Below, piece by piece: positions 26,821-38,703 of a stretch of 64,000 nt of DNA. Within the stretch, counting starts at the first letter, position 1. Each line of letters opens with the position of its first letter. A program made the position numbers and the translations under genes. This DNA comes from Nymphaea colorata. Taxonomy: Eukaryota > Streptophyta > Magnoliopsida > Nymphaeales > Nymphaeaceae. The stretch lies in contig NC_045138.2 in NCBI RefSeq assembly GCF_008831285.2, forward strand, positions 29,607,934 through 29,671,933, in the 5' to 3' direction. The notes beneath the pieces are model-generated. The model was not told the DNA's origin. It worked only from the letters and a program-made list of their open reading frames with translations, and made no database searches.

Positions 26821-26862
26821 AAACTGTGGATGACAATGGGTAAACTGTGGATGACAATGGGT
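26821..26862. repeat. 21-bp tandem duplication
   Basis: Two identical adjacent copies of a 21-bp unit starting AAACTGTGGATGAC, at 26821-26841 and 26842-26862, just before a SINE-like piece. Confidence 0.9.
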
Positions 26863-26879
26863 AGGGCAAGTTATCCTCA

Positions 26880-27000
26880 AGGGGTTGGCACAGTCGTCAA
26901 GGCAGGGATTGGTAGGTGATCAATTTTCTATTTGAACCTGTGTGATGTCAACCTATCAAAAACTATCACTTAGATATTTGTATTTAGATAATGTTCCAGT
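26880..27000 (+). mobile_element. SINE-like tRNA-related fragment
   Basis: GGTTGGCACAGTCGTCAAGG resembles a Pol III A box and TATTTGAACCTG resembles a B box about 45 bases later. The segment TTGGTAGGTGATCA...TTTGAAC...GTCAAC is shared, with substitutions, with the piece near 53.93 kb. This suggests two old copies of one short interspersed family. No poly-A tail or target duplication was confirmed. Confidence 0.3.
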
Positions 27001-28493
27001 TGTAAGAACGATTTGAGATGTCCTTAAGCTGGTGCATTGACAAGGGCAAGGTTGGGTAGACTGATCCTCACTTGTGGATGTAAATGTTTCAGGTTCAGGT
27101 CGGATTCACCCATAATCAAATTCGAATTGTTTGGACCTTATGTAATTGGACTCGGTCTAGAATTCAGGCCTTAATTTCATAACTGTATTCGGATCTAAAT
27201 GGCACAAGATTCGACATTGATATTTAAAACTTCTCATTCCAGATAAAAGTTTTCTAAAATGCGAAGGTTTCTAACAAGGAAGCTTTGGGTTCTGCTTATT
27301 CTTATGTTATGTGCATATGTTAATAAGACATAGAAAAAACAGGTCGAGCATGCACACGAGCTGACATAAAAACTAGGTCTTATTTTCATAATAAAGAGCC
27401 TAAAAAGCATGTTTCTCCTCGTGTTTTTTAGGCAAAATTAATTTTTGTTCCCTCTTCCAAACTTTTACTTTGTCAAACCAGGTATATCAAATGCGTTTTT
27501 CTTTTTAATGTTTATTTGGGATAATCAAAGGCCAAGGGTCTTGTAATACCTTCAAGTTGTGGCTTGCTTCAGAGCTTGAATGGACCTATGATACATCCTT
27601 GAACTCAAGTGTCGTACATGCCACCAGCTTAAAGAAGTAATGCATTGGATTATACATTCAAGGTTCTGACTTGCTAGCTTTAGGCTTGGATGGACCTATG
27701 ATATATCATTCAACTCAACCTAGAAAATTAATGCATTGGAACGCAACATAGGATGGTTTTGAAATTAGGTTTTTAATTAAATATTCAAAAACTTGATTTT
27801 CATAAAACCAACATTTTCAGGTTTGATATCTACCTGTTTCTTTCTCTCTCTCTTGTCGTGCTTTAACTTGAAGCTAAGTCCAAGACAAAAGAGATTTTAA
27901 TGATCATGTAGATAGTTTTAAATATACTTCAAGGCTTTCATTATCTCCATTGTACTTTTTAACTATTTGTCACATGATATATATTTAAAGAAAAACTTGG
28001 GCATAATAAAGTTGCTTGAGAGGTTTCTCCTTATTTGGCTGTGCCTTGTTTTGAGCAGGCAAAATTATCCTTTGACGTGTCGTAAACTTGAAGGTTGTTG
28101 AAATCATATGTTAATCTTGAAATAAAATAGTCGTCACATCGTTTTCACGAGTACCTGGCGAGACTTTCGTTACATCTGAAGTGACGATTGAAAATTTGTA
28201 CAAGCAATCATCTGTTTTGCTTGGAGGAAATTTCTTAAATATTCGCCTTGTTCATCTTCATCATCATTGCCATTATCAATATAGTTGCTACCATCACCAT
28301 CTCTGGTATTTGAAAAACAATATTTAGAGTAAGAACATAAAAGTTTACAGAAAGCCCACTTATAACTTTTAAAGTGCTTACGAACAACAACTTAATGCAC
28401 TGCTTGAGTCTGCTTGAGTTAATAAAGTAATTTTGAAGTGAAATTAACAAGTTCTTTTTATCCCTCAAAATAACAAAACTTCTTTTTTTTAAG

Positions 28494-28522
28494 TATATAT
28501 ATATATATATATATGTGTGTGT
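28494..28522. repeat. (TA)n(TG)n microsatellite
   Basis: About ten TA units followed by four TG units, immediately before the foldback element. Confidence 0.85.
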
Positions 28523-28523
28523 T

Positions 28524-28690
28524 CAGCTCACTCATTAAAGTTATCTGATCGATTGTGATGGATGGTTGAAAAAAAAAACAAAAAAATTGAATTAATACTA
28601 GATAATAAAAATAGCTAGTACTTTTTTCTATTCGTTTTTTTTCAACTATCCATCATAATAAATCAAATGGCTTATTATATGAGTGAGTTG
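28524..28690. mobile_element. Foldback miniature element
   Basis: The left arm (from CAGCTCACTCATT to GATGGATGGTTGAAAA) is the imperfect reverse complement of the right arm (from TTTTCAACTATCCATCAT to GAGTGAGTTG). The arms are about 50 bp and roughly three quarters identical, with an AT-rich loop. It has no coding capacity and the target duplication is not clear. Confidence 0.6.
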
Positions 28691-28699
28691 AGTGACTCT

Positions 28700-29739
28700 A
28701 AAAAATCAAAATCACTAAAAAAAAGAGAGACAGTGAGAAGATAGAGGGAGAAGCAAGCTGTATGTTACCCCAATAACACGTGACCCCATTATTTGTGAAG
28801 ATTCTTTTCACTCTCTAGGAGTAAAAAGGTTTTCTCCAACGTTATTAATATAAGCAGTGATTTGTAATTGACCAAATGTTAATGGGTTGTTTATTAATAT
28901 GTTAGAAGTCATACAATCTTTTTGTAAAACCCTCTAAAAAGACATAACCGGAGGAGCCCACAAGCTTGCAAGAATAGAATTGTTGTGTGCATCAAATTTA
29001 AAGATGAATTGCAGTATTGTATTAATATCTTAAGTCAATGCACAATTTGAGTTTTCCTTATACACCACTCAACCTTTAATGTCGTGGGTCATGCAACAAT
29101 TTCGAGGGTTTTCTTTTCTCCTCTTCTTTGTGGAACTTTTTAAGAACATCCCTTAAAGTACTTTTAAGCATATTAAAAATGTTGTGTAGAACGATTGGAT
29201 GGTCAAAGACAGGGTTTCTTTGTCCACATTATTTGACAACTCATAGTTTCCCTTAAAAAATAAGATTATAAAGGATCATGTAAGGATGCTTAGGATCTAA
29301 TCGTCTTATAAAATACCCTTTAACTTAAGTGTCGTGCATGTCATCATTAACAATCCCAAACAATAGCACCCACAATAATCAGACTAAATATGCATTGCAT
29401 GCATGCTTCTCGGGCCAATATGCTAAACCCCTCAGGAGCTATTGACATAATTGATGAAATTTAATATGTCAGTATCCAGGAGCTATTGGCATAATTGATG
29501 AAATTTAATATGTCAGTATCCACTAGGTGGTTGGTTCCTAGTTCAGATGACATGGGAGCCATCCCTGTAAATTAAAACTTGATGAGTCTTTTGATCAACC
29601 TTTACCTCAAAAAACATGAGCCACTGTTTTGATCATCTTTTCATTAGTTTCTTTTGCAGTTGATTTTTGTTGCTTGAATGTTTTTACTGTTACCTTTGTA
29701 CAGTTTTTTCTTATGTGCAAGATTTTCGTAATATCTCGT
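28700..29739. other. AT-rich spacer
   Basis: No gene seen on either strand. A 44-bp tandem duplication is listed separately. Confidence 0.55.
29433..29520. repeat. 44-bp tandem duplication
   Basis: Two adjacent copies, 29433-29476 and 29477-29520, differing at about one base (GACATAATTG against GGCATAATTG). Confidence 0.9.
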
Positions 29740-29747
29740 CTTGAAGC

Positions 29748-30232
29748 TAGGGCTGCACACAAGCAGAGTCCAGTTCAAGTTGGGCCATCTCGAGCTTGAA
29801 CTCAACTCAAACTCGACTCGAGCTCAATAAAAGAAGCTCGTGCTTCACTCGATAATACAATGTCAAGCTGGAATTCGACTCGTTTAACCGGTTTATATTA
29901 AGCATGTCTTGTTTCTTTTAACTCGTTAACTTATTTAACTCGATTAATTGGTTTACATGCTACTCATTTAACTATTTTCTCATTATAATTCAATCTTTAT
30001 TACATAGTCGAACAGAGTCGAGTTTAAACAAGTTGAGCTCTTATAACTCAAACTAGACTAATTTAACTTTCCGAGCATATATTTGAAGTCGAGCTCTTAT
30101 AACTCAAACTAGACTAATTTAACTTTCCGAGCATATATTTGAAGTCGAGCTTGACTCATTTATAAACAAATCGAGTTTAGACGAGCAAGTTCGAGTTAAA
30201 CTTGAGCTAGCTCGACTCATTGTGCAGCCCTA
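29748..30232. mobile_element. hAT-type miniature transposon, 485 bp
   Basis: Perfect 12-bp terminal inverted repeats TAGGGCTGCACA, with further similarity inwards (GAGTCGAGC-type words at both sides). Flanks CTTGAAGC (29740-29747) and CTTGAAAC (30233-30240) are an 8-bp target duplication with one mismatch, as expected for hAT elements. The interior is built of ACTCGA/GAGCTC-rich words and has no coding capacity. It contains a 56-bp tandem duplication. Confidence 0.85.
30035..30146. repeat. 56-bp tandem duplication inside the hAT-type element
   Basis: Two adjacent copies, 30035-30090 and 30091-30146, each starting GAGCTCTTATAACTC. They appear identical, so the duplication is younger than the insertion. 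Confidence 0.9.
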
Positions 30233-30734
30233 CTTGAAACCCAAAAAAATTGGCATCCTCTTTCGATCAGTATTGAGAAAGAAACACTAATTGACGTCCT
30301 CTTTGGATCATATTGACAAAGAAACACTGAAACAAGTAAATATAGTAGTTCGAACGTCCACATTAGCACTTTTATGACCCTAGTCGTCATTAATTGGTGC
30401 CAACTTCAAATTTTAAATCCACATCGTTGAATCCATAACGGTATGATAAAGAATTCTAACCCAGTAGTTCGGCTACCTTTTACCTTTTATGAACCTAGCA
30501 GCTATGAACTCCAACTTTTTAAATTTTAAAATCATATCATTAGACCTGTCAGTGTTTAGATTAACATCTCAACCTTAGCTTCATATACAAGTTTCTTAAC
30601 TATAAACATAAGATAAGATAAGACAACTATTTGGTATTTAAACAGGATTCTACGAGGCCACGGCCGTTCTGCTGTCTACGCGCTGTATTTGTTAGCAGGA
30701 GCAGACTTTTCATGGCGTTTGTTTGAGCAGAATT

Positions 30735-30808
30735 TGGCAGAGTTCATGACTCTCTCTCTCTCTCACTCTGTGGCAGAGTTCATGACTCTCTCTCTCTCTC
30801 TCTCTCTT
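30735..30808. repeat. Duplicated unit with (CT)n tracts
   Basis: The word TGGCAGAGTTCATGACTCTC followed by a CT run occurs twice, starting near 30735 and 30771. Confidence 0.8.
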
Positions 30809-31090
30809 TTTGGTTGCACCAATTAAGCTGAAAAGGACTCCAAGAAACTCAACTGAAAGGACTTTATGAGTTTTATGTTAAAGCAAGCGACAAAGACAGG
30901 CTTTTTTGGTTATGATAAAAAAAAGAAAAGAAAAAGAAAACACAAGTTTACATTTCTAAAAGGTCGTTTGGCAATAGAACATTGTGTCATTACTCTATGA
31001 ATCTATTTTAATAATTAAGATAAGTTTTTGAAGCTATAAGACTGCCACGAGCCTTTCTTTGAACCAACTAAAAAGAAAGACACAATTTGC

Positions 31091-31119
<29 letters not shown>
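31091..31119. repeat. (TA)n microsatellite
   Basis: About fourteen TA units. Confidence 0.9.
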
Positions 31120-31121
<2 letters not shown>

Positions 31122-31737
31122 GTTGAACTCAATTTAAAAACAAAATTCACGATGGTATGCTATTTTCTCTTCTTGCTACTAAATCGAAATACATGAGAAT
31201 CTGATAAACTGGATACGGTAAGTGATAGATCCGATTTGGGTATAACCTCTTACGTCCTTACATGGGTGTGTAGATTAAATTTGACGGCTCGATGAACTTA
31301 GCCATTGACTTGTGATGTTCTACGAGACTTGTAAAAAATGGACTTAGAAGTAGATCTAGGCAACCCTATCACAATGATTGGTCTGTAAAAAATTGATCGG
31401 AATTCGGTTGAAGCAGCCGGACGGATCTGAGTAAAAAGAGAGGGAAGTGCGATGGTAGGCAGACGGCGATGTCATTTGTTTGACGCAAATGAAAAAAACA
31501 AGCAAAGCCGAAGCGCTGCCGCCGTTCGGTTGATGTGGGCAAAGAGCGACAGCGATGATGACCCAGTTGCATTCTTTGTCCGGAGACTGGGTCTGACCCC
31601 AACTCTCATTCTCTTTCTACCAGTTTTATCTGCGAAATTTACGAATCCGAGCGCGCCCACGCTTGCAGGTCTGCTCGATTTTCACTGGCTGATAATACAA
31701 ATTCATAGTAAAAAGCGGCAGGAAACAGAAGGGAAAG

Positions 31738-31795
31738 AAAGCTCCTCCCTCCCCCTCTCTCTCCTCCTCTCTCTCTCCCTCTCTCTGCTTCAGGG
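31738..31795 (+). promoter_or_regulatory. Pyrimidine patch near the likely IRX9H transcription start
   Basis: A dense CT-rich patch of about 55 bases of the type that plants often have around transcription starts. It is about 0.9 kb before the start codon. The region between it and 32668 has many ATGs and stops, so a spliced 5' leader is likely; I could not fix the leader intron. Confidence 0.35.
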
Positions 31796-32653
31796 GGCTT
31801 TAGACGACCGAGATCCGACGACCCTTTTCAGGCTGGCCCAGAGTGCGGTCACCGCGTCTGTCGATCTGGTGAATACGAGGAACCCATCCCTCTCATGTTA
31901 GTGTTCATGGTTTTGTTTGGTATAGATTAGATGGCCTGCTGATTTTTGTTCTATTCGGATCCTTGTGCCTGGGTTGCTTTTACCTTTTAAGCAGTTTCAG
32001 AATCCTGCCTCCTCACCCTCTCTATCTCATTCTCGCGCGCGCAGTGACGGCTCTGGTTTTATTTGGTTTTGCAGGCTTTTGTGTTGCTTCTTCGGAATTG
32101 CGGAATTTTTACGGCAGGTCCGATTGATGTTGCGTATGATAGAAGTTTGGAGAATCTCGAGGACTTGGATTTGTTTGAGCAGATCTTTATGGTTTTCAGA
32201 TAAAACTGGGTGGGGTTGCTTCTGATTGGATAGGATTGTTTCTTTGTCGTGGTAGGTTGTAGATAGGCAGCTAGTCTTCATCTGGGGAGCCATTCTTTTA
32301 CATTTTCGAATCGGAATACTTTGTCGAACTAAAGGTTGATTTGACTAATTGAAGTCGTTTTTGAGCGGTAAAGTTGATATGGGGAATGGTAGCCTGCTAC
32401 ATTGAAAGAAAACTTTGATGAGGATGATGGCTTTGCTAGTTGTGGATCTTGTTAACTGAACGAAGAATATATCGGTTTTTGAAAGTGTATTGTGTTTGAG
32501 AAGCTCTTCACAAATCCGAGAAGTTTTGGATCGAAAATAGGAGTTCTGAGTCGTTATATTAGTGTTTGTGAATTTAGTGACTGGGAAGAATCTGGTTATT
32601 GGTCAAAGAGAGAATTTGGTTGCTGAAGAGGAAATATTTGGCCGCAGTTCCAT

Positions 32654-32662
32654 ATGCTGTAA
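32654..32662 (+). promoter_or_regulatory. Minimal upstream ORF (ATG-CTG-TAA)
   Basis: A two-codon upstream ORF ends five bases before the main start codon of the IRX9H-type gene. If it is in the mature leader it could limit initiation at the main ATG. Its presence is seen directly; its effect is inferred. Confidence 0.5.
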
Positions 32663-32667
32663 TTCAA

Positions 32668-35600
32668 ATGGCATCTTTTAGACGACCGACGTCTCTTCTC
32701 CCTCGAGATGCAGTGGCTCAAAACGGGGAGGAAACCTTACATGTTCTGCCATCTCAGAAGTTGTCGGGTGCTCAGGCCAGTCCTCCTTCTGGGGGAATAG
32801 CAGCCGTCCTTCTAAGTTTGTCCAGAATTTTCTGTTTTGCGATTGGTTTCTGCTTGCAGAGATCGAATAGGAGCCTGGAGAGGACGAAATCCAAAGGGCT
32901 TTCTTGGAAGAGGGCTTTCTTTCATTTTTTGTTATGTTTTATATGTGGTCTCTTAATTGGGTTTACTCCCTTCGTTACAGTGGATTTCTCCTCCAATCTT
33001 GAGTTGGAACATCAAACACTCCCATTAGATTACCCAATCAGAGATTCAGCTCAAGTTGAGAACTTAACAGCTAGCATAGTCTCTAAAAATGACACTGTTG
33101 ATCTGGAGCGGAAACTTAGTCAAGAGATAAAAGATGGGAGTGCAGAAACTGTTATCTCAGAAGTTAACGTCGATGAAGGTCGGAAGTTGTTGATAGTTGT
33201 AACTCCAACATACAATCGTGCTTTTCAAGCATACTATTTGAACCGCTTGGCTCATACGCTAAGACTTGTCCCTCCTCCTCTGCTCTGGATTGTAGTAGAA
33301 GCATCTGCACAGTCTCCTGAGACTGCTAACCTCCTGAGGAAAACCGGAGTAATGTATCGACATCTTTTTGCTGACAAGAATAATACAAGCGTGAATGATA
33401 GAGGTGTGCACCAGAGAAATGTTGCTCTTGCTCATATTGAAAAGCACCGTTTGGATGGGATCGTGTACCTCGCCGATGATGATAACATGTACTCTAAGGA
33501 TCTTTTTCAACAAATGAGGAACATAAGGTACTTAAACCATCTGGATATTCTGAACATTTGATTTTGTCTTAGGTTTATTCCGCAAGGAACTGCAGTTCTG
33601 TCTGAGTGCTCAACTGTGAGGTGCTTTATGCTAGTAGGCAACAGCTCTCTATTTGCTAAATTCACTACCTCCGTTTTGTTGGTTTTCTTCCGAAGCTGAT
33701 TTGTTTAGTTCTTCATTCTTGTGAGTACCTCAATTGGAAGAAATGGGAGATTGTTGACCGTGCCGGTTGACCATGCGTTATGTAGCCTATACAATGCAGC
33801 CCTTGAATTTTTTTTAGCACTCCTAATCCATTTCATTTGAATCCTATGTGTCTTCCTGTGGTCCTTGTACAGGTTAACTTACAATGAAGCTACATTTTTC
33901 AATTTTCTGGTTTTGAACTTTTGATGCACTTATGAGTTGCTTTCTAGAAAAAGCTGTTCTTTAACATATAGAATCGCTAACCTCAGCAGAATCAAGCTGG
34001 TGTGGAATTCATGATGAACCTCATGAACCTTCACTGTCCAATTGTAAAAACATTGATGTCATTTCGTTTCCTTTTGTGGAGCCGTTGATAAACTCATGAA
34101 CACAAACTGCATCATAGATCTTCCTGATCTAGTAGGGTTAAATAGAAATGATAGTTTTATTGGTTTTAATCTATCAATTGATGTTTTATTCCTGCTTTCT
34201 GGGACTAATGAGCCTGGTGCACTCTTTTGAGGACTGTGTTAATGTGGATTGTAGACTGCTATTCTCATCCAGCTGGAAACTGGTGAGTAGCAACTCTTGT
34301 TGCAAGGATGGGTGGTTGGAAATAAATGCTCAGAAACTTGTGAGTCCAGATAATTCATGATACTTCAGGGTGGACACGTTTGATAAGAATTTTCTAGGAA
34401 ATAAACTGGAAAAGAATTAGCTTTTATCTCAATCTTTTACATCTAAATGCTCAAGACTAGGTTATTCAGACCTTTTTCCCTTCAGTTTGACTTGCTTATT
34501 ATATCAGAATTCCTGCATCCTTTGCAATATCTTGATTCACCATTTTCCCATGTTAGTAGTTATATCCATATCCAGTTTTGATATCCTGGTTGCGCAGATA
34601 TTATTTTGGAGGTTTAGATTGCGATGTTTGAGCTCTGATTTTCTTTATTGCATCGGTCAGTTCTTTCGGTTGATCATACTAGCAATTTATGCCAAGTCCA
34701 GGTTTTTGTTTTCAAGCAAAAGCCACGTGTACATCATTGGACAGGTTGCATCAGTTGTGACAATTGACTGGTAATCCTGCTTCCTCATTTTTACGAAATA
34801 TTGAAGCAAGAGCCTGGGACAACCATTAACACTTGATGGTTATTAACACTCTGATGAAAAACACAAATTCCTTCTGTTCTTTTTCTTTTACACTTAATTT
34901 TTGTTCACGTTGGAGCTTGAAAGTTGGTGAAGTGGATCATGTCTACTTTTTTGCATATTTATAGTGCACCAGTTGACCAAATCCTGTGAACGTTTGTTTG
35001 ATGTCTTTTGTTTATTTATTCTGTTTTCAGTATCTCTCAAGTCTTATCTATAATGAAACTATTTGTGTGTTTCTTTTATTGAACTTTGATGTATGACTGT
35101 TTGCTTTGGGTGCAGCCGGTTTGGCGCCTGGCCTGTTGCCATGCTTATGAAAAGCAAAAACGAGGCTGTATTGGAGGGACCCGTTTGCCGGGGAAAGCAA
35201 GTTATTGGGTGGCATACAAGTTTAAGAAGCAAGAACATTCGGAGGTTCCATGTTGACATGTCTGGTTTTGCCTTTAATAGTACCATACTTTGGGACCCAA
35301 AAAGGTGGAAGCGACCTACTGTTGAGCCAATTAGGCAGCTGGATGCAGCGAAGGAGGGTTTGAAGGTGAGTTCATTTCTCTTGATAGGGTATTTTTGAGC
35401 TTCTCTTCTATTTCTGGAAGATATCACTTTAGATATTGCTAAAGACGTTTTGACCATGTAGATGAACATTTCAGAAGAATTTAAACATTTTTATTTGTGT
35501 GAAGTAGCAGTGAAAAATTGTAATAAACAATGCAAACTTTGACAGGAATCATCATTTATAGAACAAGTAGTTGAGGATGAAAGTCAAATGGAAGGTGTAC

Positions 35601-35716
35601 TAGATGGATGCTCAAGAATCATGGCTTGGAATCTACATCTGGAAGCACCAGAACTGCCTTTTCCTCGCGGCTGGACCATGCGAAAATATCTGGACATGGT
35701 TTCTCCTCTAAAGTAG
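32668..35716 (+). CDS. IRX9H: GT43 probable beta-1,4-xylosyltransferase, IRX9H (IRX9-like) type
   Basis: Golgi type II membrane glycosyltransferase of family GT43, involved in elongating the xylan backbone with IRX14/IRX10-type partners. Coding exons: 32668-33527, 35116-35365, 35546-35716, giving 1281 nt and 426 aa. Joins are in frame and introns GT-AG. The N-terminus [14 protein letters not shown] matches the start of the IRX9-like/IRX9H group. One membrane span lies at about residues 83-103 ([18 protein letters not shown]). The catalytic domain starts near [26 protein letters not shown], followed by [30 protein letters not shown], the acidic motif DDDN at 270-273, [32 protein letters not shown] and a C-terminal [14 protein letters not shown]. 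The DDD is kept, as in IRX9H of Arabidopsis, whereas IRX9 has a degenerate version. An in-frame frame extends upstream without an ATG, so 32668 is the first usable start. Confidence 0.96.
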
Positions 35717-35788
35717 CTCCTTTTATGCATGTGGAACACATCAATGATAAGGTTTATTCTACTCCAACCACTACTGTTATTATATTCC

Positions 35789-35794
35789 AATAAA
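35789..35794 (+). terminator. Candidate AATAAA polyadenylation signal of the IRX9H-type gene
   Basis: A canonical AATAAA about 73 bases after the stop codon. Confidence 0.45.
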
Positions 35795-35829
35795 GAGTGT
35801 TCATGGACCTGAATGAGGTTCCTGCGGAT

Positions 35830-38640
35830 TTGGTGCATGCATAATGGACCCTCAGTCTGGCATTTGAAATCATTCCCTAATATATTGTAGATCCGTGTGT
35901 TCCTCGATTTTAACATGATGGTTCACCTGGCTGCCATCTTGTGAGCTATTACCAGCTTTTATCTCATACACCAAAGGGCTGCATAATCCTGTGGCAAGCT
36001 GTTCTTTCATGGCCAATACTAGTTTTTTTCTTTTGTTATTTTTTTTGAAAATTCTTTAAATAACTGGAATGTTGGTATTATTGAAGTGCAAGTAGGCATG
36101 TCCAAGATTACTGACGTTCATGGCCAAAGTGCAGTTTTAGCCCTCATGAAGTTATCTTTGCTCATAGTTGAATTGCACCTTTTTTTCTGTAGCTTGCTGC
36201 TTACACTATTTAATGCTTCTCAGGTACAATTCTGTTCTTCCTCGTGTCTGCTGATGTACGAGAGAAATCTGTCAAATTTTGCTGGAGTCTAATCCACTAT
36301 GATCTGTCAGCATTGCTGCCTCCTTCACCACAACTGGTTTGCACAATAGCAGCCTCACTGTCTCACTCATGTACTTATCATCTGGCCTGGGCATAAGTTC
36401 AAGGCGGTTGAGCTCCATTTTGTTCTTTTCTTTTCAATTTTTGCTGTTAGGCAGATTTTTCTGTTCCTAATGTTGTGTAAATTAATTTGAGTGTCGTCAT
36501 TCATACATCCTGTAGATCTTCAAACACAGAACTAGTCCTTGTTTGCCTGTCCAAATACCTCAATCCATCTGTTTAGAAGATCCCAGGATACCTTAGCTTG
36601 AAAAATGTAGCGTACCCTTTGGTCCCTTTCTTGGTTGTGAATGAGAAAATCAATTAAATCATTCCGCCATGCTTCTTCACAAGTGCCTTTCCAGTATCTG
36701 CATTCTATCTCATCATTTTCTTAATCTGTTAGTCGAGCAGTTTTTATCCTTTTGCATGGTGCTATTTATTGCTCTGGCCACCTGTATATGCATAAAAATT
36801 AAGATGACAGGAAAAGACAGAGATGAATACGCAGTGACATGTACCGACATGTCAGACATAAGCATGACATTCAGCAAGTAATGGCGCCTAATTTGGGCTC
36901 TGCCCATATGCCCCATCGAAGCTGTCAGCCCGAGACTGTCGGCTGGCTTGGGCCATACATGCTGAGACTGAGCTGACTAGTACAGAACAACTTATATGCA
37001 TTTTAAGGAGTGGAGCAAAAGGCAAGAGGCATGATTTAGCCAAGATTCTTTCTTTTCTTCGAACCCCATACTTTAAATCATATACATTAAACAGTCAGGA
37101 AGTAGTTTGTGCTAAAGAAGCTGCTGTTTCCTTGTTTCGTAGAGCCAGTTTACTGAAATTAAACAAGTGCTAATGCAATCCAAATCAAGTTGAAAGTTGA
37201 AACAGCCTCTGGCCGCAGCCTGTTACTTGCAAGCCCTTGCATCATCTGAGAGTGGAAGAAAAAAAATTTCCGAGAGCGTGTGAAACCAAGAACCTTTTCC
37301 ATGCTGTTTTAAATTAGTGAAAATGCTTTTCTGATGTGTACCTTCTCTTAAGATGTTAACACGGGCATATTAAAAATATACCACGAAATCGGTCCAATAT
37401 TTCTCGTGCCGGACAGAAGGATGGATTCTAGTAAGGTAAAAAAGTCCTACTCCTGTGTGACTGGACACGGTAGTCAGTACGCATGAGTTGGCATATATGA
37501 TAATGAATCCGTATTCTTTCTCCAACCGCTCATTTCCTAGTTTTCTGAATATGCTACAAGTTCCGTTGCAACTTGCAATCACCGTGTTGTGGTAGACAGT
37601 AGCATAATATTAATTCATCCTTATGTTGACATCTAACACAAATGTTGTTTAAAAATTGCATTCCGTAATCAAATTCTATGCCAACAACGCTTGTTTTAGT
37701 TATCTCGATCCTGTCAATGCATATGGACAGTCATGGAGATGTAATTTGCAGAAGAGAAGTCGGAGCCTGTTGAATTTAATCTGAGCCTAATCCAGCAGGA
37801 GAACCCAATTATCTAGAACCATGATGAAATAGAGCACGGGTCCGATCCAGATTCTAACGTCCCGGAGTCATAGTTATGCCAGAAGAACTCAAACTGGTGT
37901 TGGTGGTAAAATTCGGGCCCCGTTGCCTGGTAAGATGGTTACTAGGCTTAGCTTAGGAAAACAAAAAAGTATGACAATGAACAAATATCTGTGTTTGGTA
38001 GGAAAGGATACTGTTGGCAACACCGTGTAGATAATTTTTAATTCAAGAGTGATGGAAAAAATGTGAACTGTGAAAGGAAAATCTCCAAGGGGAATGAGTG
38101 AGTGGACCCCCACAAGAAACTGTGGAAGAAAAATCTACAAGGGGAATGGTCTTGCTGAACATGATAACGGGTTAGTTAATGTGTCATTCACAGACCCGAA
38201 GGGGTTGATCTAGTAGGGGCGAGCCATGGCTGCCAGGGAGCTAAAATGATTTGCCACCATTGGAACCAGCAATTTTTGGATCCGCCATTAATTTTGGGAT
38301 TGAGGACACTTTCAAAATTGGCATTCCAGATCTGGGTTCTAAAAGTTACCCAGTGAAATCCTTTAATTCCCTCACTTTCTTTCTTTCTTTTCTTTTAAAT
38401 ACGAAACCTCAAATTTGCACCACATTGACAAGTGGCCTTACTTATTATTCCAAATAAAACGAGTCACATTGAAGTAGTTGTTGTTGTCCACTTATTAATC
38501 TATCCTGAAAAATGAAAATCATATTTTTAACTGGAAAAAAGTTTTATTAAAAATTGCAGCTGGCTACACGAGTCGAGTTCGGGTCAAACACGACAATGGA
38601 CACCTGAACTGTAACTTAGTAGCTTGCGTTGGCAACTTGG
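35830..38640. other. Spacer between the IRX9H-type gene and PEX2
   Basis: No gene seen. Part of it may be IRX9H 3' UTR. It contains an imperfect direct repeat near 38073-38146 (AAATCTCCAAGGGGAATG and AAATCTACAAGGGGAATG) and a repeat end GGGGCGAGCCATGG near 38215. The last 100 bases before PEX2 are CT-rich, as in a plant promoter. Confidence 0.55.
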
Positions 38641-38703
38641 CTGAATGCCCTCGCTCGCCCTCTCAATTTCTCCTCGCTTCTCTTTCTTGGCGGGGGAGGG
38701 GAA

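Larger units (their letters stand above)
25750..28480. other. Repeat-rich spacer upstream of EMC1
   Basis: The first 100-250 bases should hold the EMC1 promoter and 5' UTR; no clear TATA box is seen there. Further on there is no supported gene. Decayed repeats include an imperfect direct repeat of about 110 bp period between 27570 and 27750 (shared words GGACCTATGATA and AATGCATTGGA). Confidence 0.5.
30241..31600. other. Spacer upstream of the IRX9H-type gene
   Basis: No gene seen. It contains a duplicated unit ending in a CT run (30735-30808) and a (TA)n run (31091-31119). The IRX9H promoter is probably in the last part; no clear TATA box is seen. Confidence 0.5.

Noticed and set aside
31452-31901. 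149-codon plus-strand frame before the IRX9H-type gene
   Set aside because: It overlaps the pyrimidine patch and the likely leader; composition is serine/leucine-rich from the CT run and it does not join in frame to the GT43 exon.
32599-32667. Upstream in-frame extension of the IRX9H frame
   Set aside because: There is no ATG in this part; the family-like N-terminus starts at 32668.
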